The notes beneath the pieces were generated by a model. That model saw only the letters and a program-made list of their open reading frames with translations. It did no database searches and was not told where the DNA came from. From positions 558,001 through 622,000 of the forward strand of contig NZ_QOVJ01000001.1 of assembly GCF_004104055.1 (NCBI RefSeq): 64,000 nucleotides of DNA. The letters are read 5' to 3'. Made by a program: the position numbers and the translations under genes. Below are positions 35,140 to 45,600 of the stretch, in pieces (position 1 is the first letter of the stretch; each line of letters starts with the position of its first letter). Source of the stretch: Leeuwenhoekiella aestuarii (GTDB lineage: Bacteria; Bacteroidota; Bacteroidia; Flavobacteriales; Flavobacteriaceae).

Positions 35140-36504
35140 TTAACTCACAAAAGCACTATAACCGGTGATCGCTCTACCTACAATAAGTGAATTGATCTCC
35201 TTAGTACCTTCATAACTGTAAATCGCTTCGGCATCAGCCACAAAACGGGCTACATCATACTCTAGCAAAATACCATTACCGCCCATCACTTCACGGGCAC
35301 GGCTCACCACATCGCGGGTACGCATCGAGCAAAATACTTTTGCTAAAGAAGCATGCTCATCAGTCAACTGGCCACCATCTTGCATCTCGCTTAAGCGGAA
35401 ACAAAGCGTTTGCATAGCGGTGAGATTTGAAACCATCTCAACCAAATGGTTTTGTATCAGTTGAAAACTAGCAATTGGACGACCAAATTGCTCCCGCTTC
35501 TTGGTATATTTTAACGCTGCTTCATAAGCACCACGGGCGCAACCCACTGCTTGCCATGCCACACTGGCGCGTGTCATTTGCAATACTTTTGCAGTGTCTT
35601 TAAACGAGTTGGCATTTTGCAAGCGATCACTTTCGGGAACACGACAATTTGAAAGTGTGATCAACGCATTTTGCACAGTACGCAACGCCATTTTATCTTT
35701 CATCTTCTCAGCTTTAAAACCGGGGTTCTCTTTGCGCACAATGAAGCCTTTAACACGACCGCTCTCTTCATCACGTGCCCAAATGATTGTCATATCAGAG
35801 AATGTGGCGTTACCTATCCATTTCTTTTCTCCGTTTAAAACCCACTCCTCACCTTCTTTTCTACAGGTTGTTCCCAGCCCCCCGGCAGCACCAGAACCTA
35901 CATCTGGCTCTGTAAGACCAAAAGCACCTATTTTTTCAAACTTCTGCATTTTAGGCAACCAGTATTGTTTTTGCTCTTCGCTTCCGCAAAGGTAAATAGA
36001 GCCCATTGCCAGACCACTATGCACACCGAAAAATGTCGAAATAGAAACATCAACTCTGGCAAGTTCCATCGCCAGAATTCCTTCTAGTAAAAAAGATTGA
36101 CCGGGACAACCGTAACCTTTATAAGCAATACCGGCTAAATTAAGTTCTGCGAATTTAGGAATGATCTCATGCGGAAACTCGGCTCTGTTCCAGAAGTCGT
36201 TAGCAATAGGTTTTACCTCGTCTTCCATAAAATTGCGCATCTTCATCTGTATCGCCCGTTCTTCAGGAGAAAGCTTTTGCGCGAGGTTGTAAAAATCCCC
36301 GTCAATGGGTGGTAATTTATGCTGGCCTTTTTTTGCTTGAGAATTCAACATTTTCATCAAACCTTTCAGTTGACGATCATCAAGATTTCCCACAGCGCTC
36401 ATTACCTGAGACAGATCAACTTTTTGAGAGAGTTTGGCCAAAGCATCCAGATCTACCGATTTCAACAAGCCTATTGTATTTTTTACTTTTCCGAATAACG
36501 ACAT
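35140..36504 (-). CDS. Acyl-CoA dehydrogenase, glutaryl-CoA dehydrogenase-like
   Basis: 454 residues, about 60 longer at the N-terminus than a typical acyl-CoA dehydrogenase. FAD-binding motifs FGLTEPDVGSGAAG and WIGNATFSDMTIIWARD are seen. The catalytic Glu sits in YEGTKEINSLIVGRAITG, the position used by the short-branched/glutaryl-CoA group, not the medium-chain position. It oxidises acyl-CoA esters and passes electrons to ETF. Exact substrate uncertain. Confidence 0.85.
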   Translation of the reverse strand: MSLFGKVKNTIGLLKSVDLDALAKLSQKVDLSQVMSAVGNLDDRQLKGLMKMLNSQAKKGQHKLPPIDGDFYNLAQKLSPEERAIQMKMRNFMEDEVKPIANDFWNRAEFPHEIIPKFAELNLAGIAYKGYGCPGQSFLLEGILAMELARVDVSISTFFGVHSGLAMGSIYLCGSEEQKQYWLPKMQKFEKIGAFGLTEPDVGSGAAGGLGTTCRKEGEEWVLNGEKKWIGNATFSDMTIIWARDEESGRVKGFIVRKENPGFKAEKMKDKMALRTVQNALITLSNCRVPESDRLQNANSFKDTAKVLQMTRASVAWQAVGCARGAYEAALKYTKKREQFGRPIASFQLIQNHLVEMVSNLTAMQTLCFRLSEMQDGGQLTDEHASLAKVFCSMRTRDVVSRAREVMGGNGILLEYDVARFVADAEAIYSYEGTKEINSLIVGRAITGYSAFVS

Positions 36505-36580
36505 CGTTTGCGTTTTTATAATTCAGTTTAAAAATACCAAGCTTTTGGCGCTCTTGCAGCCAAAAAAACGTTAATTACAA

Positions 36581-37717
36581 CTAAAGCGGAGTTACTAAAC
36601 TTTTATGCACAAATGCTCGCTTTGCCGCTGAAGTTTCAACATGCAACCAATCTGCTGTTATACCTAAAAGATTTACTGTATCTAACCGCGTAAGTGAACC
36701 TATTTGCTGAGACTTTGCCGAAGCACTGCTTCTCAAATTAGCACGAACTGACTTAACAAAATACCTGTTATAAATTTCTGAAGCTTCCTGATCGTTTGCC
36801 AGTTTAGGCTCTTCTTTTACAAACGGCAACGGATCAATCGTACCACTACCCCGACTGTAAACCCCAAAATGCAAATGTGGCGGTGTTGTACGCGCATTAC
36901 CCGTATTGCCTAACAGACCTAGAGTATCCCCAATTTTCACGCGCTGACCATTAGTCGCAATAATACTGTCTAAATGCGCATAATACAAACTGTTGCCAAA
37001 AAGACCATCTCGCAACCAGACCTGCTTACCACCCAGACCGCGATTGCCGGTTCTGCTCACATAACCGGCTACACTAGCGAGCACAGGCGTACCCCGTGAT
37101 GCAAAGATATCTACACCCTCGTGACTGCGCTTACCACCATCTCTGGGCGCTCCCCAATAACTTTGTATGGCTTTACTTGAAATGCCTGCTACCGGAAAAC
37201 TATAGCCAGGTGTGCTCGATATAGTTAGTGTAAAATTTGACGCAGCGTTCAATTGAGGTTGAAAAACCACTTTATAAATCGCTGACTTTTTAGGTGAAAA
37301 ATTCAACGTTGAATGTTCGTAAGCGGCCTGCTCCTCGAGTTTAAAAGGAGATATACTATCTGAAGTTTTCTCATACAGGTCTATAAAAACCAAAGGGTTT
37401 AAGCTGTCTGTTATAATACTGAAATCGTAGTTACGACCCCGTTCAAGATGGAGTTCATAGGCATAGACCGGATTAATTTCAGCATTAAAAATTCCGGTTT
37501 CCTGATAAGGAGAATCTACATACAAACTATCCTGAAGCGCTTCTTTAAATGTCATATTCCAAAAAATATAGGGCAAAGAATCCGATTCAAAGTTGCGCGC
37601 ATAAACTTCCCGCGCTGTGGGTTGTGTTATAAAATCGGTAGCCTTAGTCAACTTGCTACATGAAGCGAATATGAGCAACCCGATTAATCCAAAATATATT
37701 TTTTGATTATTTAGCAT
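36581..37717 (-). CDS. M23 family metallopeptidase lipoprotein with SH3-like domain
   Basis: 378 residues. Lipobox FASC (Cys20). A beta-rich N-terminal domain (about 60-160) precedes the LytM/M23 domain (about 175-300) with the zinc ligands in SHEGVDIFA (His, Asp) and HLHFGVYS (His-x-His). A bacterial SH3-like domain closes the protein (about 315-378). It cleaves peptidoglycan cross-bridges or regulates an amidase in the periplasm. Confidence 0.9.
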   Translation of the reverse strand: MLNNQKIYFGLIGLLIFASCSKLTKATDFITQPTAREVYARNFESDSLPYIFWNMTFKEALQDSLYVDSPYQETGIFNAEINPVYAYELHLERGRNYDFSIITDSLNPLVFIDLYEKTSDSISPFKLEEQAAYEHSTLNFSPKKSAIYKVVFQPQLNAASNFTLTISSTPGYSFPVAGISSKAIQSYWGAPRDGGKRSHEGVDIFASRGTPVLASVAGYVSRTGNRGLGGKQVWLRDGLFGNSLYYAHLDSIIATNGQRVKIGDTLGLLGNTGNARTTPPHLHFGVYSRGSGTIDPLPFVKEEPKLANDQEASEIYNRYFVKSVRANLRSSASAKSQQIGSLTRLDTVNLLGITADWLHVETSAAKRAFVHKSLVTPL

Positions 37718-37757
37718 AGTTTATAATAATACACAGAAACTATGCCATTTTAAAATT

Positions 37758-38834
37758 TTAGAAGAGTGAAAGTTGCCCCGGTCTGTACTGCTCAAACAAA
37801 TCACAATTGAGTGGTGCAATGCTTCTTCCTTTGAGGAATTTATTACGTCCCAATTCCATTTGTGCTTTTATCTGGTTAGCAAACTCCCCGCTTCCCCGCA
37901 TTCTGCGACCAAACTGGGAATCGTTTAAATTGCCTTCGTGACAAGCCGCAATCTGATTGAGCACTTTATCTGCGCGATCTGGCATCGCCGATCTAATCCA
38001 CTGTTCAAAAATTTTACCGATGGCACCATTGAGACGCACTACCGTGTACCCTACTGAGCGTGCACCGTGATCAGCTGCTGCTTTGATGAGGGGTAACACT
38101 TCGTGACTATTGATCCCCGGGATTATGGGTGCGGTCATCACATTGACTGGAACGCCCAATTCTGATAACTTTTTTACAGTTTCTAAACGTTTTTTGATAC
38201 TTGCGGTACGCGGCTCAAGCAAGCGTCTGGTTTTTTCATCTAAAGTTGTAATAGACATATTTACCTGAATCAAGTTGTTTGCAGCCAATTCTTTAATGAC
38301 ATCAAGATCTCGCTGAATCAATGCATTTTTAGTGATGATAGCTACCGGATGCCGGTATTTATAAAAAGTCTCTAGTAAGTTACGCGTAATTTTAAAACGC
38401 TTCTCTGCAGGCTGGTAACAATCTGTATTTCCTGAAAGAACAACGGGAGCAGCTTTCCAGCTTTTTTTGGTGAGGTGCTTTTCTAGCAAACGCACGGCAT
38501 TGCGTTTGACTAAAATGCGACTTTCAAAATAGAGACCGGCACCATAGCCCCAATATTCATGCGAATTGCGCGCATAGCAATATACGCAGCCGTGCTCGCA
38601 ACCCTGATACGGGTTTAAGGAATATCCCATTCCCACATCTGGACTTTCTACTTTGTTGACTATGGTTTTGGGAAACGTATCTATAAAGAGCGTCTTTAAA
38701 TTTTGTGGCTCATCGCCTTCCTGAGCACAGTAGTTTAGAAAATCATCCCGCAGCTCGTGACTGTTTTGATCAAACCGATTAGCAATTTGTGCCTGAGCTC
38801 CCCGCCCTTTTAGGTGTTCCCCTTCTGCTTGCAT
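37758..38834 (-). CDS. Radical SAM protein (PA0069 / Rv2578c type)
   Basis: 358 residues. The [4Fe-4S] motif is CEHGCVYCYARNSHEYWG (C-x3-C-x2-C), followed by LVLSGNTDCYQPAE-like segments typical of the SplB-related PA0069 family. Function of the family is unknown; spore photoproduct repair is not expected in a non-sporulating organism. It lies 41 bp upstream of the M23 gene on the same strand. Confidence 0.85.
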   Translation of the reverse strand: MQAEGEHLKGRGAQAQIANRFDQNSHELRDDFLNYCAQEGDEPQNLKTLFIDTFPKTIVNKVESPDVGMGYSLNPYQGCEHGCVYCYARNSHEYWGYGAGLYFESRILVKRNAVRLLEKHLTKKSWKAAPVVLSGNTDCYQPAEKRFKITRNLLETFYKYRHPVAIITKNALIQRDLDVIKELAANNLIQVNMSITTLDEKTRRLLEPRTASIKKRLETVKKLSELGVPVNVMTAPIIPGINSHEVLPLIKAAADHGARSVGYTVVRLNGAIGKIFEQWIRSAMPDRADKVLNQIAACHEGNLNDSQFGRRMRGSGEFANQIKAQMELGRNKFLKGRSIAPLNCDLFEQYRPGQLSLF

Positions 38835-38945
38835 AAAATTGGATTTATTACAAATATATGGAATAATTCCTTTTTATAAAGTTGAAAAATCGCTTATAGA
38901 GAGCAATTTGAAAAGGTAGGTTTTTAGTTAAAAGGTTTTGCGACA

Positions 38946-39260
38946 TTACTTTTTATCGCTTAATATCTGTAGTAATTTTTTCTGGTCTTGTCGATTGTCC
39001 CAAAATGCAGTAATCACAATCTCGTTATCGGCTACTTTATAGAAAATGCTGAAATTTCCAAGGGATGTTACCCAAGTGTCTTTGAAATCAGTTTTTCTAT
39101 AAATGAAAGGCGTTTCAGCTATTTGATTAGTTCGTTCTGCTACAATTTGAATTAATTTCTTCGAATACGTAGTAGATTTGTTCCATTTTACCCAATATTC
39201 AGGTATTCCAACGTATTAAATATCCGCAGTGCGTGTCAATCTTACAGCTCGTTTAGTCAC
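38946..39260 (-). pseudogene. RelE/ParE-type toxin with in-frame stop
   Basis: The minus-strand frame begins GTG at 39260, overlapping the antitoxin stop (GTGA), as usual for such pairs. It reads VTKRAVRLTRTADI and then meets TAA (39216-39218). The same frame continues for 90 codons with a clear RelE/ParE body: EYWVKWNKSTTYSKKLIQIV, FIYRKTDFKDTWV, FSIFYKVADNEIVITAFWDN and a final ILSDKK. There is no ATG, GTG or TTG after the stop that would restore most of it, so the toxin is most likely inactive in this strain. Confidence 0.75.
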
Positions 39261-39484
39261 TCCAGATTGCGTTTATCCATGGTTTCCTGTGAAATCAAAC
39301 GCCCATTTCTAATATCGGCTTCGCTCATTTCAAGCATTTCTTTTTGCTCGCCATTAAGCTCTACAATTTCATCGTCTGCGGTAGTGGAAGAAATCAGTTT
39401 ATCAAGAGCGACTAAAACATCCTTGTTTTGAATAGAACGGATTTTGTCAATAAGTTCGCCACGTATTTTATCAACTGTCGCCAT
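39257..39484 (-). CDS. Antitoxin-like partner of the broken RelE/ParE toxin
   Basis: 75 residues from the ATG at 39484; an upstream ATG at 39544 would add 20 residues of unlikely sequence. The protein is acidic and helical (DKIRGELIDKIRSIQNKDVLVALDKLI) with a C-terminal tail LEMSEADIRNGRLISQETMDKRN, a form common among small flavobacterial antitoxins paired with RelE-like toxins. Four-base overlap with the toxin frame. With the toxin broken, it may remain as an orphan. Confidence 0.7.
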   Translation of the reverse strand: MATVDKIRGELIDKIRSIQNKDVLVALDKLISSTTADDEIVELNGEQKEMLEMSEADIRNGRLISQETMDKRNLE

Positions 39485-39608
39485 AATTATTTTATATAAT
39501 GTACAATTTCGGAAATTTCGTCGAGTTCTCATAATGCTGTACAACGAACCAAATTAAATGACGATTAAAAAGTGATAAGCAATAGGTCAAATCTTTAATA
39601 TTTAAATC

Positions 39609-39636
39609 AAAAAAACCGCTCAAAAGCGGTTTTTTT
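39609..39636. terminator. Rho-independent terminator, symmetric
   Basis: Stem AAAAAAACCGCT / AGCGGTTTTTTT with loop CAAA, downstream of the enoyl-CoA hydratase gene. Confidence 0.9.
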
Positions 39637-39657
39637 GATTACTCTAATAGAGTGCCT

Positions 39658-40440
39658 TTATTTCCCAGGAAACTCCGGTTTGCGTTTTTCTAAAAAGGCA
39701 CTGGTACCTTCTTTAAAATCTTCGGTGCCAAAGGAAGCTCCAAAACCTTCGATCTCGGTATCATAACCGTTAACTCCGGTTTTAAAGCCTGCATTTACGG
39801 CTTGTATCGCTGTAGCAATTGCAACCCCACTATTGTTTAAGATTTTTGCGGCTATTTTTTCGGCGTGCGACATCAATTCTTCCTGCATTGTCACGTGATT
39901 GACCAGACCGTATTGTAACGCCTGATCTGCATTGATCATACTCGCGGTCATGATCATCTCAAAAGCGCGGCCTTTGCCAACCAGCTGCGGTAAGCGTTGC
40001 GTACCCCCATATCCGGGAATCAGGCCCAGAGAAGTTTCCGGCAATCCCATACGGGCGTTGTCACTCGCAATACGAATGTGTGCCGACATCGCCAATTCTA
40101 GTCCGCCTCCTAAAGCAAAACCGTTAATAGCTGCGATCACCGGCGTGCTTAAATTTTCGATGAAATCAAATAACAATTTTTGACCTTTTCGCGCCAGCAA
40201 CGCTCCTTCTTCTTCTTCAAAATCAGAAAATTCACTGATGTCTGCGCCGGCCACGAATGCCTTCTCTCCGCTTCCGGTCAAAATGATAACCCCTATATCT
40301 TCATCAGCATCTGCTTTGGCAAAGGCATCGTGCAGTTCTTGTATGGTATCGCGGTTGAGTGCGTTTAACTTTTTAGGTCGGTTGATGGTTATGACAGCCA
40401 ATTGATCATCGACTTCATAAATAAGATTTTCAAAATTCAT
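39658..40440 (-). CDS. Enoyl-CoA hydratase/isomerase family protein
   Basis: 260 residues of the crotonase fold. The acyl-CoA oxyanion segments AFVAGADISEF and GFALGGGLELAMSAHIRIAS are visible, and both catalytic Glu are kept (GLELAM and LPETSLGLIPGYGGTQRL), so hydratase activity is likely. It acts in fatty-acid or amino-acid beta-oxidation in the cytosol. Last gene of a hemJ-kinase-hydratase run on the minus strand. Confidence 0.92.
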   Translation of the reverse strand: MNFENLIYEVDDQLAVITINRPKKLNALNRDTIQELHDAFAKADADEDIGVIILTGSGEKAFVAGADISEFSDFEEEEGALLARKGQKLLFDFIENLSTPVIAAINGFALGGGLELAMSAHIRIASDNARMGLPETSLGLIPGYGGTQRLPQLVGKGRAFEMIMTASMINADQALQYGLVNHVTMQEELMSHAEKIAAKILNNSGVAIATAIQAVNAGFKTGVNGYDTEIEGFGASFGTEDFKEGTSAFLEKRKPEFPGK

Positions 40441-40505
40441 AGTCGTAATTTTTATTCCACAAAGTGGAAGTTATTGCTAGATGTAAGGCTCAATTTCAGG
40501 TAGAT

Positions 40506-41969
40506 CTATACCTCAGCAATAGGAAAAGTTACTTTAAAAACGGTTCCTCTTTCGGCCTTAGAAGTAAAGGTAATGGTTCCGTTATAGGTTTCCACAATAT
40601 TTTTTACCATCGCCAGACCCAGGCCCATTCCGCTGGATTTTGTGGTAAACTTAGGCTCAAAGATCATTTCAGCATTCTCTTCAGAAATACCGTGACCGTT
40701 ATCACAAACCAGAATGCACACCGTGTCTTCATCGCCTTTGATCTCAACCCTAATTTTAGGATCTTCGACATCTTCGGTAGCCTGAATGGCATTTTTTACC
40801 AGATTGGTTATCACTCTAATGAGCTGGGTACGGTCTAACTTTACAATAATTTCTTCGGAATCTGTACCAAAAGTAAGGTAATGCTCTGTGAAAATATCCA
40901 GTGCTAATTTGGTCACAAAAACCACATTAAGCGTTTCGTTTTGCTGCGCAGGCATTTTTGCAAAATTGGAAAAAGCCTCCGCAATCGAACTCATCGTATC
41001 TATCTGCTGGATGAGGGTTTTGCTGTATTCATCTAACTTTTTATGAATCTCTGGATCTTCGGGGTCAAAACGTCGCTGGAAACTCTGCACTGTCAAACGC
41101 ATTGGCGTCAAGGGATTTTTGATCTCGTGTGCCACTTGCTTGGCCATCTCGCGCCACGCCGCTTCACGCTCACTTTGTGCAAGTTTTGCCGCACTATTTT
41201 CGAGCTCGTCGATCATCCCATTATAGGATTTTACCAGATTGCTGATTTCTTCACTGGCATCATCAATCTCAATGCGCTGGTTGCGTTTATCTAACCGGGT
41301 TTGGATCATCTTATCACTTATGGTTTTTAAACTGCGCGTAATGTATCGCGATAAGAAATATGATAGCGCAGTTGCGATCAAGAGCATAAACAAATACCCT
41401 TCTGCCAGGCGGCGTAAAAATTCGTCCAATTCACGCGTGATGAAATCATCATCCTGAATGTACGGCAGATTCATAATCGCCAGCGGCTTAAACTGGTTGT
41501 CGTTGATGTAAGTATATGAAGATTGATATTTAACGCCGTCAATCTCAGATTGTACCACCCAACGTTTTGTAGGCATATTTGCTAAACCTTCTAATACATT
41601 GGGATTTAAGGAAGTTTCTAAGGTGTCTTCGGTAAAACTTTCTTTTGATTTGACTAGAAGCTTTCCGTTGAGATCATAAATATTGATAGGTAAATCGTGA
41701 ACATCTGCAATGCGGTAGATGTCGTTGTTAAACTTTAAAATAAACGGAATATTCTCAGAAATAACCTCGTAAGTCGTCTGGTCTAAAACATAAGCGATCT
41801 CTGCCCTGATCTGATCTTCTTTACGCAACAAGCGATCTCTGTGATATTCTTTAGCCTCTTCTTTATATTGAACGACACTAATAATACCAATGAGGATCGA
41901 AGCTCCCAAAATGAGAAATACCATCCCAAAAAAGATGCGCAGGCGTAAAGAAAGCTTATTGAATTTCAT
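40506..41969 (-). CDS. NtrY-like sensor histidine kinase
   Basis: About 487 residues from the ATG at 41969 (MKFNKLSLRLRIFF); the ATG at 42005 would overlap the end of hemJ. Two transmembrane helices (about 10-30 and 195-215 of this start) flank a periplasmic sensor region; then HAMP, the H-box VAHEIKNPLTPMRLTVQ, N-box LVKNAIQA, and G-boxes VCDNGHGIS and GMGLGLAMVKNIV. No response regulator is adjacent, so its partner is elsewhere. The signal is unknown. Confidence 0.85.
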   Translation of the reverse strand: MKFNKLSLRLRIFFGMVFLILGASILIGIISVVQYKEEAKEYHRDRLLRKEDQIRAEIAYVLDQTTYEVISENIPFILKFNNDIYRIADVHDLPINIYDLNGKLLVKSKESFTEDTLETSLNPNVLEGLANMPTKRWVVQSEIDGVKYQSSYTYINDNQFKPLAIMNLPYIQDDDFITRELDEFLRRLAEGYLFMLLIATALSYFLSRYITRSLKTISDKMIQTRLDKRNQRIEIDDASEEISNLVKSYNGMIDELENSAAKLAQSEREAAWREMAKQVAHEIKNPLTPMRLTVQSFQRRFDPEDPEIHKKLDEYSKTLIQQIDTMSSIAEAFSNFAKMPAQQNETLNVVFVTKLALDIFTEHYLTFGTDSEEIIVKLDRTQLIRVITNLVKNAIQATEDVEDPKIRVEIKGDEDTVCILVCDNGHGISEENAEMIFEPKFTTKSSGMGLGLAMVKNIVETYNGTITFTSKAERGTVFKVTFPIAEV

Positions 41970-41997
41970 TGGCAGATAAGTATCAAAAACCGCGCCG

Positions 41998-42546
41998 TTA
42001 GGCATTAGGGTTTTTGTCGCGTATGCTTTTATAGAGTTTTATGCCTAACATTAAAAGTATGGCCAAGGTAATTAAACCGGCCAATCCCCAGATCCAGTTG
42101 GTTGTACTTTTTGTAATAACCAGAAAAATAACTGCGAAAAGAATAAGCGTTGGTCCCTCATTCCAAATGCGCATAAACTTGGTGGTGTATTTAAAATTAC
42201 CGGCTTGTAACTGTTTATAGATCTGATGGTTTTTAAAGTGATAGGCATACAACAAAACCACAAACCCTAGTTTGATCTGCATCCACGGAGCATATAAAAT
42301 CCCCGAGTTTAAATGCAGCATAATAAAGGCAAAAAGACTGGCTAAAATCATCGAAGGCCAGGTTATTATTTTCCAGAGACGCTTAGTCATCAAAGCCAGT
42401 TGATCTCCCAAAATTGTACGATCTGGTTCAGATTTTTCAGAAGCTTCAATCTGATACATAAACAAGCGTGGCACATAGAACAAGCCTGCAAACCACGTCA
42501 CAATAAATATAAGATGCAGAGATTTTAGATAGTTGTAATATTCCAT
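41998..42546 (-). CDS. hemJ: Protoporphyrinogen oxidase HemJ
   Basis: 182 residues with four to five transmembrane helices. The motif SLHLIFIVTWFAGLFYVPRLFMYQ matches HemJ, including its conserved His and the WFAGL-PRLF core; the MQIKLG segment carries the conserved Lys. HemJ oxidises protoporphyrinogen IX to protoporphyrin IX in the inner membrane. A CopD-like label would be the alternative in automatic annotation. No hemG or hemY is in the window, so HemJ fits as the missing step beside hemH. Confidence 0.8.
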   Translation of the reverse strand: MEYYNYLKSLHLIFIVTWFAGLFYVPRLFMYQIEASEKSEPDRTILGDQLALMTKRLWKIITWPSMILASLFAFIMLHLNSGILYAPWMQIKLGFVVLLYAYHFKNHQIYKQLQAGNFKYTTKFMRIWNEGPTLILFAVIFLVITKSTTNWIWGLAGLITLAILLMLGIKLYKSIRDKNPNA

Positions 42547-42627
42547 ACCGCAAAGGTAAAGCTAATTGCACGTTGTGTGAAGGGATAATATAGTGTTAAA
42601 ACAACTGCAGCAGTATTAAAACCACCC

Positions 42628-42672
42628 CTCAATTTCTGCGAAATTGTGTCCCCTCCTTTGAAAGGGAGGGGA
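42628..42672. repeat. Two consecutive hairpins (REP-like)
   Basis: TCAATTT/AAATTG around CTGCG is followed by TCCCCTCC/GGAGGGGA around TTTGAAAG. The pair sits 20 bp downstream of the sortilin-like gene and lacks a T run on the minus strand, so it looks like an interspersed palindromic unit more than a standard terminator. Confidence 0.5.
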
Positions 42673-42691
42673 ACTCTTTAAAAGGTTTTAA

Positions 42692-45600
42692 TTAATTCTC
42701 TTCAATGAACAGATAATTCAATTGCATTGCATTAAACTCTTTATTGAATGCAGCAACCTCATCGCTAACCAACTTGTCAAACTTGTTTAATTCTGAATCT
42801 ATTTTAGCTGTTAGTTCATCTTTTACCGCTACATCCTGATCTGTAGGAGCAAAATCTCCCATCCCTACCAGTGCATTTAAATGTGCCAATTTATTGGTTA
42901 ACCGGATTGGGAAGTTTAGAGGATCCTGACCACTTCTGTTTTTGGTTTGGTACAGGGCTTTTTCGATTTCTTCCAAACCTTCGCGTAGTTTTTTCGATTT
43001 TTCCCGCAATTCTTTGGTATCCGGATTGTCTTTGTATTGCTTTTCAAAAGCACTCAGCTGTCCGGTGATGTTGCGTATTTTTTTGATGCTTTGATGCGCG
43101 TGATCTACGGTTTCATTAACATCATTGATAAAATCAAACTGCGCCTGCATATCAGCTAAAGTCGATTCAGAACGGGGATCTGCTAAAACCGTATAAGGCT
43201 GTGAGTAATCCGTGCCGTTTACATTCAATTTTACGGTATAAGTACCAGGAATTTGTTTGGGTCCTTCGGTACTGGCCCACCATAAAATCATTCCGGGCAA
43301 ACGTTCTGCACCTTCATAGGTCATATCCCAGTTAAACTGGTTGCCTCCTTGTTTAACTTCCAGTTTGTCCTTTTCGCCTTTGGTGCTATACGATTTAATC
43401 GTGTCTCTTTTCGCATCAAAATAGGTGAGCGCAACACTGTCTTTCTTCGCATCATATTCCGGAAGGTAGAAATAGGTCATCACGCCACTGGGATGATTGG
43501 TTCCTGCGGAATTCGATTTGCGACTGCCGCCATCCATACGATAGGTGTCTTTGGGTTTGAATAGTTTTACCACATTGGTTTTACTATCGCCATCCAATTG
43601 ATGCAATACGCTCAAATCATCAATAATATACAAGCTGCGACCCTGAGTAGCGACGATCAAATTGTTGTTTTTAAGGGCCAAATCTGTAACCGGAACAATT
43701 GGTAGATTTAATTGAAAAGGCTTCCAGTTGGCTCCCGCATCAAACGAAATGTACATTCCGGTTTCGGTCCCCGCATACAGCAAACCTTCCTGCTCCGGAT
43801 CTTCGCGAACCACGCGGGTGAAGTGCTCGGGAGCGATCCCGTTGGTGATTTTTTTCCAGCTTTTGCCGTAATCGGTAGTTTTATACAAATATGGCGCAAA
43901 GTCACCCGATTTGTATTTGGTACCCGCGATGTAGCAGGTTCCTTCATCAAAATAAGATGGCTCGATGCTGTTGATCATCATCCACTCGGGCATTCCTTTG
44001 GGCGTTACGTTTTCCCAATTCTTACCGCCATCACGGGTTACATAAACGAGTCCGTCGTCACTACCCGTCCATAACAGACCTTCTTTTAACGGACTTTCAT
44101 TGGCTGCAAAAATGGTACAGTAGTATTCTACGGAAGTGTTATCCTGTGTGATGGGTCCGCCTGAAGATTTTTGCTTCGACTTATCATCTGTCGTCAAATC
44201 GGGACTGATAACCTCCCAGCTTTGGCCTTCATTGGTCGTTTTATGCACATGATTGCTGAAGGTGTACAGCACATCGGGATTGTGACGGGAAAACATAATG
44301 GGGAAATTCCATTGAAAACGGTACTTCATGTCTTCGGCACCGTGACCCATAGGATTATCGGGCCATACCGAAACCGAGCGCACGCTGTTGTTCTCGTGAT
44401 TGACGCGGGTTAAGAATCCATCATAACTTCCACCATAAACAATGTCTGGGTTTTTGGGATCTACCGTGATATGGGCACTCTCGCCACCGGCAGTGCTTTC
44501 CCAGTCTTCTTCACTTATGCTGTATCCATCGGTGCGATGCGGAATACGAACAGTAGAATTATCTTGCTGTGCGGCATAAATACGATACGGAAACTGGTTG
44601 TCTGTTGTCACCCGATAAAATTGTGCGGTAGGCTGGTTGTGATAGGTACTCCAGGTTTCGCCTCCATCATAGGTAATCTGCGCACCACCGTCATCGCCCA
44701 TAATCATACGCATAGGATCCTCGGGAGCAATCCATAAATCGTGGTGATCGCCGTGTGGGGCGTTGTTGCTTTCGAAAGTTTTACCGCCGTCTGTACTTTT
44801 ATGATAGCTTACGTTAAGCACATATACCACATCTTCATCTTCGGTATCTGCATAGACTTTGGTGTAATACCAGGCACGCTGGCGTAAGTTTCGGTCGTCG
44901 TTAATGAGTTTCCAAGTGGCACCGGCATCTTCACTGCGGTAGAGTCCGCCTTTGTCTTTATTTTCAACCATTGCGAAAACCCGCTCAGAGTTTACGGGCG
45001 AAACGGCTACACCAATAATCCCTAACGTATCAATGGGGAAACCTTCGTTTTTAGAAATTTCTTTCCAGGTGTTACCGCTGTCTGTAGATTTCCATAATGC
45101 TGAACCTTCACCCCCACTTATAAAACTGTATGGTGTTCTTCGGCTGTGCCAGGTTGAAGCATATAAAACGCGTGAATTATTGGGATCAAAAGTAAGGTCA
45201 ACCGCACCCGAATCTTCATTAGAAAACAGCACTTTATTCCAGCTTTTACCGCCGTCTGTAGTTTTGTAAACACCACGTTCTTCGGTGGGTTTGTAGATAT
45301 CACCTAAAACTGCCGCATATACCACATCGGGATTATCCGGGTGAATCACAATTTTTGAAATGTGCCTGCTTTTAGGCAAGCCTGCCTGGTCCCAGGTTTT
45401 ACCGGCATCTGTGGTTTTCCACATGCCGTAGCCGGAAGAAACATTTCCGCGCAGCGTATTTTCACCACCGCCCACATACATAATATTATGATCGCTGGGT
45501 GCCACGGCTACCGAGCCGATACTTCCACCAAAAAAGCCGTCTGAAATATTCTCCCAGGAGCGTCCGCCGTCTTTGGTACGCCAAACTCCACCTCCGGTTG

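Noticed and set aside
43708-44074. Overlapping frames of 80 and 120 residues inside the sortilin-like gene
   Set aside because: Both are shadows of the strongly coding Asp-box frame.
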